Program-made: the position numbers and the translations under genes | Notes under the pieces: model-generated | The model's database searches: none | What the model was told of the DNA's origin: nothing | The model's input: the letters and a program-made list of their open reading frames with translations, nothing else | Assembly (NCBI GenBank): GCA_963514095.1 | Contig: OY741280.1 | Location: forward strand, 10,483,947-10,547,946 | Direction of reading: 5' to 3' | DNA length: 64,000 nucleotides | Source of the DNA: Eutrigla gurnardus | Taxonomy: Eukaryota; Chordata; Actinopteri; Perciformes; Triglidae | Shown here: in pieces, positions 36,301-47,800 of the stretch | Layout: every line of letters starts with the position of its first letter | Numbering within the stretch: the stretch's first letter is position 1

Positions 36301-39300
36301 TCATCCTGTGGAAGAGGGAGGAAAACAGAGCGATGGAAGCACATATTTCCTATCCTGTTTGGATGTATCCAATATCCATAAGAGCGAAATGTTTCTTCAT
36401 TCTGAATAGACAATTTTGGAAACACACTTATGCTTTCTTGCAGAGTCAGATAAGGAGATTGATTCCACTTTCTGTGTCCATTAAATAAAAAGGTAAGTGG
36501 GGACGGCATAGCTTAAAAACAAGGCTAGTTTTCCCCCCTGTCTACAGTCTTTATGCTAAGCTAAGCAGCTCAATGTGTTTCCCCAAAATGTCAAAGTGTT
36601 TCTTTAAATCCTTTAATACTGTCTGTTTCCTCCATCATCACTTACTCTGCTGAAGCTTATCTTTACGCCTAAAGAGATAGAAACCATAAGGCTGCTATAA
36701 AAGTGTCATTCCCCATTTTAATTTCAAACATCTTAGTTATACTCCAGATTGTTCCAATTTAAAAGTACTGTACATCAAGTATATTAATGCAATTATGTTT
36801 AAACTCACGACAGACCTTTCTCTCTTTGATCTTTCCAGTAAAAGATGAATATGACCCTTTTTTTTCCTTCTTACTATTAACACCATCGAAAAATTCAAAA
36901 TAAACACACAAATCCACTAGCATATACAGATACAAATTGAAAACATCCCTGCTCTTTCTTGTCATTCTTCCACCAGTTATCACGCTAAATAAACATCTCT
37001 ACCCCACATGAGTAATGACAAAGAGAAGCCAAATCAAATCAAAAGCCCTCTCTATTTGCTCCATATGTTAGTTTAACTCCTAAGCCCTATCAGTGTCCCC
37101 CATCTTAAGAGGAAAAATCCTGACTACACTCCGAATGCACTCTTTGAGAAACCACACGTTATGCCATCATTCCCCTCATGTACTGTCAGGCTTAGTGAAA
37201 GAGCTACTGAAAATTAGCCCGGCTTTGTCCCGATGGCGTACTTTGAGGCGCCTGCCAGCAGTGAGCTTAGACTTAACATAAAAGTAATTCCCCCTAAATG
37301 CTTCTAATCAAAATGTCACATCGGCACATATGTTTCTGGAGTTTTATGCCTTTTAAACGTACCGTGTGAAGTAAGATCAATTTGTCCCGCGCTATAAGGA
37401 AGTTTATGATTTAAGCTCAATGGGAATTGGGTGACACTCTAAAGCGGCTTCTCAGCTTGAATGTCATGTGGGGAAATTAATGACTGAGTTCAGAGCTGAA
37501 TTATGGAGCGCTTGCTTATGTGTCGGCTGGATTTCTGTTGTCTTTCCGTTTACTTTTGATTCATTGATGAGCCTCTGCCATCAATGACTCAAACACTTTT
37601 TTGTCTCGCATCTTTGAGAGGAAATTTAGTCAATATTCTGAATTAAAAGAAACACATCCACATCACTCTGATGTCTGTATGGTGAATAGAGTCCTAAAAC
37701 CCGGAAATGTCAGGAAATATCCCACTCGTGGATGTTGAAGCTTTTACTTTATCTTGAAAAGGGCGCTTGCTAACATGTGACTAAATGTGACTGCAGAGGT
37801 TGTTGATGATATTTGAACGTCAAAACACTGAACACATCCAGCTAAATGGTGGTGAAGTTGAAGTCATGTGACCGCACAGAAACAGAGCTTATTCTCTGCA
37901 GTGATACAAAATCCAATGGAAAAATCTCATTGGCTTTTTGCTGCAAACTTCTGGAGGCTTAAAAAAATGCATCGTTCCTGCAGAATTCTATATAAGGAGG
38001 GGGGAAATGGCTAGCCTATTGTCCAGGAGCAGTTCCTTTAAGTTACTGGTCTGCTACATAATGTTCCATAAAAAAGTGAATTGTTATTTTTTTACACATT
38101 AAAAACAAACAAGTTATGTGTTAATCCTTGAGCTTTAGAGGCGCCGTTACCCTGGAAACTAAGTTAAGTTAGCCTGTTGCTGGCTGTAGCTTATCAATCT
38201 ATCTCCTCCAACTCATGAATACGCATTTTTTTCCCCCAAAAATGTCAAACTGTTCCTTTAAATCAAACGCAGCCACACTCCTCCTATTCCCCCGCAGCTC
38301 CTCTTCGTTTCAGATTAACAGCTTCGGACATATCAGTCACGGGAGCACATCTGTCTAAATAACACCTCAACAATCCTCGTGTCGACAGTATCAGGGGCTG
38401 ACTCGATAGCGAGCCTGACATTTCATTTCCAAGACGCGGAGTGGCTCCGTGGATGGTTCTCATCTCGCATGCGGCTCGGGCCAGACACCTGCCAAGTCGT
38501 CTCCCGCCAGCCCAGACGGAGGGGATGTGGGGAGTGACGGCTCCCGGAAGAAAAAGCAGTGGAGAGAGTCACTACCATATATTGGACCCCAGATAAATTG
38601 TGGAAGTTCTGCAGGGAGACACGCATGCAGTCAGAACAGTGGGCTTCGTTTCTGTTCCTGTACAAGGTCTGCTGTGTGTCTGTGTGTGTGCATGGAACTC
38701 AAACACACGGTGTATCATCTACCATATCTCACACAGGCTCACAAGGCTAAGTGCTTCTGGCAGCCCTTATTATATTGATGGGAAGTGTTCTGTAGAGGAT
38801 AATACACACATGGTAGGCCCTGATGAAAGATGGCACCCAGCAAGAGATTAGGGAGGTTTGAAGGAATGACAGAAAGAGAAAGAAAACTAGAAGGAGGCGA
38901 ACACTCCCTCCTTTGTTGCCTCCTCCTCCCGTTCGCGTTCTTTCCGCGGGCAACAAAGTGTTGCTCAAGTCGGCTCGGGAAGGAAGAAATGGAGCAAGAG
39001 TGCTATGGTGAGAAGAAAGAGGGAGGCGGGGGGGCTGATAGAGCACGCCAGACAGTATATCCTCCCAAGTAGATCCACGCTCCATCCCTCTTCTCCTCCC
39101 GCTTCTCCCCCCTCGCTCACCACACTCATCTGTTTTCCACTCTGCCTTATCAGGACCAGATGGATCCGACTGTCTTCCCTTGCATCCCCGCTTCTCAACT
39201 TCCCCTCTCCTCCCAACCACCTTTCTCCTCCCTTTCTCCCCCAGGCTTCGCTCGTTTATGACACCCCACGGATTTTGTCACTCTGTGGTTTCTGGCAAGG

Positions 39301-42300
39301 AGAGAGAAATACCAAGTCGAGTCTCAATTTCACCAAGCAAAGAATGAGGGTTTGAGGGAGCGAAAGCATGTGGAGGAGGCTCTGGGAACACAAACAGGAC
39401 TTTCTCTGCCTCCAAGAGCTCCTATCCCTTTATTTTCCATATCTTATCTTGCTTGGGTCATATTCACTTCTGCTGGTTTGTGGCTTTAATGGTGGATTTG
39501 TGTTCTAAATATAACGATTGTTCAACTCAAGCATACAGTCCTCTATTCTATTCTCGTTCTTCCGTTTCCAAACAAATATGATTTGCAGAAATATTGCCAC
39601 AAACTTGAGTAGTTTCAGAGAATGTAAAAATATGTCAAATTATCCTCACTTTCTGTAGTTAAACTGCTATATTTGTCTTTTTTTAGTATTGGTGTCGAAA
39701 CAAGAGTGAAGATTCTGTACAGATCTTAAAAAAGAAGTACTTATTTTAATACATGGTACCAACAGTATTTTTTTTTAAGGTTTACCATTTGGAGAAATGT
39801 GCTTATTAGCCTACTTACTGGCAACCTCACAGTTAGGATAACATAATAAGAAGAAACCTGGAAGAAAAAGTCCAGCAAATAAAATAGCCCCTGTTCTTTT
39901 TTATTTTTGCAAATTAAATAAACACGATACGTGTTAATTAGTGAGTTTTATGTGGATTTTTGCTATTGTTTCCCTGTTTCCAGGCCTTATGCAAAGCTAA
40001 CCAACTGTAGCCTTAGAAATATAGCGGTAAAGATTGTGTCTTCTTATTCTCTGCAAAGAAAAGTAATTTCCATATTCCCTAAAACTATTTAACTCTTCAA
40101 AGACAAACCAATTGACCTGCTGATTCTCAACAGGTTGGTAGTTTTAAAGTAAAAGTAAAATACTCGTACTCTAGATTGACACATATGAGTATTTCTGAGT
40201 TCTTAATTTCCTTTTTCTTCAACGAGCTGATTCTACCACAGACACTGGAACGACTGACTGCCATTAATTTCTCCATAATACCAATAAAAACAACCTCCAC
40301 TCAGCACAGCCAAAGTTATAAAAAATAATCTAATTTACTACAAAATTCAATAAATTATAAAGCTACATCTGTTTAGTGTGCCACAAATGAAATGCAGTCA
40401 CAAACTTTTAATCCATGTGTTCAGTGAGCATTTACAAGACTTCTCTGCTTAGCTTTCTCAACACATTGAACCTCTTCCTCCACTGTAATTTCACATGGGT
40501 TCCCACTTAGAAAAGGTCTGTGAATAATGCTGTTGCACTGTTCTCTCTTTCTAAACCTCTCGACCGTCGCAGCACCTCCCACTCTCCTCCTGCTCGGCTT
40601 CTCTTACTCAACCTTTCTGGAAGTGTTAAAGGCCTAAGGACTGAAGCAAGACAGCAAGATATTAATAAAAATATGACTGAGTCCAATGGGATATGACAGC
40701 AGCGGCGGGGGTTGTTACAGGGAGGCGTGTGGTTTGGGGGGTTCACCAGAGGTTTTAAGTCAAACGGGCCCTTTAATGTGGTGTGACTTTGCCCACTTGA
40801 GAGGCTGGTGTGAAGTTACAAGATTGGACCCAACTGGGTTGGGGCGATGACGGGTCCAACTGCTGAGACGGCCGTGATGAGGGGAGACACGCTCAACTGG
40901 TACCAGAATCCACAGCAGAGGCAGCCCCTTTCCTAAAGCACAAACCCAACCCACACACTGATGGATCACACACTTCCTCCACCATATAACAGATCAATGG
41001 CTCCTAAAGTGGCGTCATGAAACTGCCACAGGTGTTTAAAGGGATTGTTAAAAGCCCCCCTTTATACTGATTCACAGTCTAGAATTAAGCAGAGTTAAAG
41101 AACAATTATATATTTAATTTGCATAGTTCATTAAAATATGTTTTATATAAACCAGAAGGACATTATGCAACAACACAAAGAACAACAATAGGTGAATGTA
41201 GAAGGGGCATAACTAACCATATTAACATGTGTTGATTGTTTCTGAAGCCATGCTTTAAATGCTTTAGAAGCAGCAATAAACGGGCCCTTCCACCTTCCCG
41301 TGTGTCGGGGGTCCCAGCGGAACACCAGCCAACACGGCCATGCAGAATGATTTAACTCTGCCGGGTTCAACGATAGACAAGAGTCTATGGCAAAAGGTTC
41401 AGGTGTTGTGAAAGTGGGCGGGGCTGTATTACATGGGGCGGTGTACACCAATGTAACAGTAAGTCTCTGCTGAGTGCAATGATGACTCCCACAAGAATGT
41501 ACTACAAACGGTTTTATGAAAGGGGCGGGGCTACATTGTAGGGGGCGGGATTATGAGTCCATATTGGCATGTAGATGTGTTCAGGCCTGAACTCTAATGA
41601 AGCAAGTTGATCAGATGAAACTAGAGGTTCAAAACTAGAGGTGGGGGGCTTTTACTTTGAAAAATGTTTGGGGGTGCTGTGGAGCCGATTTTCCACGCCC
41701 AAGGTCAATTTCCATATCAGAGATCTACTTCACCACATCTGACATGTGTGCAAAGTTTCTCTCAAGCCACTGAAAAATCAACTTCCTGTTTCACAATTAA
41801 GCATCAACAACATCTTGAAGCTTCTCTGACCACATCTGAGGTGGATCTGGTCAACATGAGGACGAGTAAATAAAAGTGTAAAACATGTCATTCCTTGTTG
41901 CCAGTAGTTGGCGCTACGATGGTGAATTTTAATAACAGTTGCAGGTTATGTTCCAGGTAGGTCTGTTGATACATCTTGCAAGTTTCATTATGGTTGGCCC
42001 AGTGGTTATGGAGTTAGGTCTATGGATATGCATTGAATGCATTAATGTCAGATTTGCTTGTGCACAACAGAACACCAATCGTCACACCAGGACCTGTCTG
42101 TCTAACTACTGCATTAGAATGCAACATGAGTATATTGCCAAAATGTTTGTGCACAATTCCTCAGATTGCACTTGCCTAAAATCACACACGACTGCACCGA
42201 AAATCAAACCAACACCAGCGTTTAAATGTTTTACTTCGCACCACACCAGTGGGTCACATAACGACCAATAAAGCTTTTGCAAAGTAAAAACAGAAAGGTT

Positions 42301-44758
42301 TTGCATTGCTAAGCCCATTCACCAAACTGCACACAGCCAGGCAAGAAATATAGAAGCTTGACCTCACCAAAACCCAATCTGCAACATGAAGCCAACTAAT
42401 CATAGTCTCATACAGTAAAGCCCCGCTCAACCTCAACCGCAAAACCCCAACCCTCCAATAACAATCGAGCACTGTCATTCTGTTGTATCCTCCACACACA
42501 CACAAACACACACACACGCACGCTCAACAGCCTTTACATGTGTGTATGACACTCCCATTAATGTAACACAGATAGTACTCAGACATCCACCTATCCACCC
42601 ACCAGATGAACACTGCAAGGAATGCAAAGGGAAAGCATGGGAACGGTTTGCCTCTCTGTTCCTGTAGCAGACGATGGGGAGGTGGAAGGTGAGAAACGGG
42701 AGAAAGCAGAGAAAGAGAGGGGAGGAGGCACCCAGCCTTGTGGTTTTTTTGGGGGGGTTAAACGGCAGAACATGCTCGCACATTAAGGGCCATCTGATCC
42801 GCGGCTAACTAGGGAGTCGGGACTCTTTTTGCAAAAGGCCTCGCAGAAAGAAAGAGCAAAACAAAATGTCTTTCTTTCCTCTCATATTATCCAAATCCAA
42901 CAGTGGAGAAGGCATGTCAAGTCAAAAGTCTTTTTATTTTATTCCCAGTCTATTTGATTCCATCTCCTTCTCTCTCTCTCCCTGTACGAGCACTCCATGC
43001 AGCTCAAAACCCTGCTCATCTGTTCCCCACTATATCGTTCTCTGTTTTTCTGTCATTCACTTTTCTTTCTCCCCTCATGAAGAGACCGTGGCACCGGCCC
43101 AGGCCACACTAACGCACTGACTAACATGGGGGCGGTAGGAAAGTGGGGCACTTGGGGGTTTCTGTTCTCTCTCAGTTTTTCTTCTGTCTTTTCTCCATCT
43201 GATATCACTTCATCTAATGCACGTCTTTCCAGTAAACACTCACTTAAAACAAATCTCTGCATGTGGACAAGTCGACCGTGTTTGAAGAAGTGGTTTGTAT
43301 GAGCCCGAGAATCCAAATGACAATGCTTTGTTATGGTACAGATAACAGTTTCTGCTTTTCAATGCAAAACAGACGCCATTGTATTCCGGCGATCACATGT
43401 CCACTAAAACATGAGCATAGTCCACCTCTGTTGTACACATTTGAGGTAGATTTGTCCCCCTTTTCATAAGCTTTATCAGCCGCTTACACAAATATCTTTG
43501 TTCCCAAACGTCTAATATTCAACACTGACAACTCACAGATCAGCATGCTCCGAAACCGCATTGTTAATAAAGTCAGATGTACTGTACATATTTCGTCAGA
43601 GAACCACATGGAAAAACTACCGAATCGTACGGCTACAAGATGCATCCCTGTAATCTATCCGTAAGACCACATGGATTTCAGCAGCGGCATAAATTATGGT
43701 GCAGTGAAAGAAGGGATTGCTTTAAAAATCCATTATGGAGCTAGACTTTGTATGGCAAGCTTTAGTATTGAAATATTTGCATGCAGCATGTGGCCTGCAG
43801 GAATATGTGGTTTTGTATGTGTTTGAAAAAAAAAAGGAGAGAAAAATCTACTTCCCCTGTTTGAATGAAACTTAAATGTGAGAGTATGTGTGCTCATTTC
43901 CAACATTATTTCTGAGCAGTGAGGTGAATGTCTGTGACATTAATACTATTATAGGTGTATTTACACATTTAGAGTGACATGTATGAGGAAGGCCTGTCAA
44001 TTATTGGGAAACACAGCACTGCTGACATTAGACGCGGCACCAGTGTGGGTGGGCTAACACACACATGTGGCAGCATTGGATTAGGAAGTGGTAGGCCACA
44101 TCACTTTACTACCAAGATGTCTCTAAACGGCCTCGCCTGTCTCGTGGGAGCCGTGAAGCCCTCACACCCAATACTTCCATCCCTTCTCTCCTCCCTACCG
44201 TTTTCTCAGTGTCACTTCCTATTAGCATCTCACCCATCAATGACTTTCTTTCCCACCAAAACCTTAAGTTTCCTCCATTAAATCTGGCCTCTAGTGGCAG
44301 CGAGGGTCAAATAAATGCATGCAGACCTGCCTCTCGTTTCCCTCTTCTTCACTCCTTATTTTTTAAGTCATTAGAGGGTAAAAAAAGAGGAACAGTAAAT
44401 AAAGGAGACATATGGTGCTTTTCAGTGCAAAATACTGAGAGCCAAACGGAAATGAGAGGAAGATGGAAGATGTTTTCTATTTTTGTTTTCAGCGTGTAGC
44501 TGTGTCGCAGTAATTACTAACGACCCACAAACAGAGAAGAAACTAACTTCTTCCCTACAGCGACCTGCAATCATGGCTGCCATCTTATTCTACAGTATTG
44601 GGAATATGTGAGAGGTTTGATAAGTGAAGGTACCTGACAGTGAAAGATGTACTCTGGTGTGGCCTTCTTAAATTTCATGTTCCATACTAGAGCAACACCA
44701 TCCGGTTCATGAGGAGCATCTTCATTATTGTTGTAAGAGGCGACCAGCAACTCAGGGT

Positions 44759-44846
<88 letters not shown>

Positions 44847-47800
44847 GATTAAAATACATGCTTAACACCTGCATATTTGGTGCTAAGATGTTGGGAATTT
44901 AGGAAAGCATAGTTTTGGAAAATTGGTTATCTTATTGTTTGAATTCAAAGTGACCTGTACACCGCAGGCCTCACCTGAGGGGACCAGTCGAGGCAGGTGA
45001 TCACTCGATGTTTCGACCAGTGTTCATCGTAGAAGAGTCTACTGAAGGACAGACTGGAGCCGCTGCCCAACTCTCTGAAAAAAGATAGACGGGATAAAAA
45101 AAGAGATGAAATGTCGTCTGTCTGCAGGAGTCATTTGAGAACAGTATCTCCAATCTGGATATTCACAAAGTGCTCTTCCCCCAGTAAATATGGATGAAGT
45201 GCAGGTGCCTTTTAAAACCTTAATGCATTGCGGTTAGGGCCGTCACTATTCATTGATTCAATCAAAGAGCTGCACTTCACTTAACTGATTTCTAAAAGTG
45301 GAATTCAAACTCCTTGGTAATAAGGAGTTTGTGTCTAACCCATGAATATAAATAACAGTGATTGAGATATAGCATCATCTAAAGGTCACATAAGTGTCCT
45401 GACACACCAGGTTTTTGAGCTCGTTGGCTCGAGTCTGCCCCAAACAGCTCAGCATATTGAACTGACCCATGGTCGACCTAGATCTTTTGCAGATTGTTGC
45501 ATCATGTCAGAAAGTTGTTATCACATATTTGTGTTTTCTCCTTAATTTCAATTTAGTCGCCAGACCTTACGTTGTAAATTACACAGATTTGGTACTCTAA
45601 TAAGTGCAAATGATGTAAGTTTTCTTTGATGCTATGTGAGAACAATAGTAATGAAAACAAACTAGTGAAATGCAGTGTTGGGTGTTAACGTGTTTACTGG
45701 AATATTAATTACTTTCCCCATTAACAAGAAGCGTATGGGATCACTATTTCCAAAACGTATTATCTTACAGTTATTAATCCAAGTAACGCTGCGTTACCAG
45801 AAAACGTTTTGTTATCGGTGTCAGAGCTTTTTAGTGAGTATCTTATCAGGCGCATGTGTGACCGTGCCCCGAGGGAGAGGAAGAGACGGTTTTTACAAGG
45901 GTGCAAAAGCACGCACTGCTCTCCAGTCTAATAATTTACACCCTCAGTTGAAATTTGAATAATAAATGCAGAGTGCAAGGTGGTAGGTTCAGAGACTGTG
46001 TGGGCGTCTCTGTGCACGCCTTCTACTTTAGTTCATGTATGTGACAACGTGCAAAATGGCTGGATGAAGGTGAACATCGATCAGCAGGTGAGTATATTAT
46101 TCTCTCTCAGTCAGTACGGTTACACTGTAGCAGCCTGGTGTCATTTTCAGGAGATATAGGAAGTAATATAGAAATATAACGAGTAATGTAGCTAATTAAC
46201 TTGATACCAAGTCATAATAATACTTTATCAAGGAGTAATAAGTAACTCATTACACTTCCAGAGTAACTTGTCCAACACCAGTGAAAATGTAGATTATGTT
46301 GTGACTATTTCATAAATAGCATGTCCATGAAAAAACTGAGGACTGATGTTAAGCACTGGGCCATGGCCTGTTTTAGACATAATCTCTATTTGACCACTGG
46401 CTTGATGCTTCTCTGTGGCTACAGTGGTCAAAGTTGAAGTGAGTTGCATTCTTCCATAATAGCAGAGCAGTATACTAAAACAGTTTTGCACGTATAACTT
46501 CAACCGACACTTTGATAACATGCATTTGGAGGCAGCTCTTCAGATGGCAAGACAATGCTCTTAAAGATGTGATGGTTGTCAGTTCACAGGCGTTTTTAAG
46601 CCCCTGAGACTGTGACATCAGCAGGAAGACATGTATTTGGAAGAACAAAGGAGCCCCCATTCCCCCAGAGTGACAGAGTGGGCATGAGTCAGTCTTTGCA
46701 CATTTCTTAGTTTGAGGCATGCAAGTAAACACTCACATGTGCTTTCATATCCAAACACAGACTCTTTCCTCCCTCCCTCTTCCTGGCCCCTCTCGCCTTC
46801 TCCCTGCTCACCCCTCTTTGTCCTCCAGGTCCCGGCCGCTGTAGTCGAAGAAGATGTTGCCGTCCTCGGCCAGAGCTCTCTCCATCACACGGATGCTGCA
46901 GTCGAAGAAACTCTGAAACTCAGAAGAGTGCAGGATCTGCTGCCTCTCCTCCTCTGTCAGCTCCCGCAGAACTGGGAATGAACCTGGTGGAGGGAAAATA
47001 ATAAAGAAACATAATAATAATAATTTAAACGGTCTAATGCGCATCTTATTCACAGACTAAAAGGTTTCCTGTAATCAATAACACCACAAATAATAATGGC
47101 AAAAGTTATGCAATGAAGAAAGTTGACGCTTTTTTTTCTTTTTATGTTTTATGTAAACATTAAACATATATCATTTCTTTCTTCCTTCCTTTAAGCTATT
47201 ATTTATAGTAACAAATTGACGCATTTGAATATGGAATGTAAAATATAGCAAATATAAGTAAATATTGTTTGATGTGACCTGCAACATAAAGGCACATTTT
47301 TATTCTGAAATCAGTTATTTCTCTATTACTGTCCGATGGTCTTCAACTGAGAAATGTGGATTTATTCTATTCAACATTGTGGCAGTGACCCCTCCTGTGT
47401 CTCCTTCTGGCCTGCTCACCTGGGCTGATGAGCTTGAACGCCGACAAAGCTGGCCAGTGAATAACATGATTTAACAGTGTAATGTTTGACCTCCATCCTA
47501 TTGTGTGTTGTCTGGACTGTGAGCCAGTTCATGACTTATTTTCCTTGTAATCACTGACAATGGTACAGATACATCGTTGTATTTTACTGCACCGCACACA
47601 GAATCCTCTATAAGTACATCACGTGCTCCCGGAGTCATATTAACATTCATTTCATCTCGATCAAAACCAGAATCACATCCAGGACATAATAAACTACAAA
47701 CAGTTCCTAATGCATCTTTTCTAATAAAACTCTGGAGCGAGAACTTCATAAACAAGAGCAAAACAAAGCCCTCTGAGCGGGACGCCTCCGCTTTGAACGT

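Larger units (their letters stand above)
34082..44633 (-). other. dync1i1: dync1i1 intron 10
   Basis: 10.6 kb intron. It contains three copies of one dispersed repeat family (36500-36611, 38090-38262, 39900-40090), another repeat-like block at 41640-42100, and a candidate conserved stretch near 37490-37600. No coding exon found; the open frames are short or low in complexity. Confidence 0.75.
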
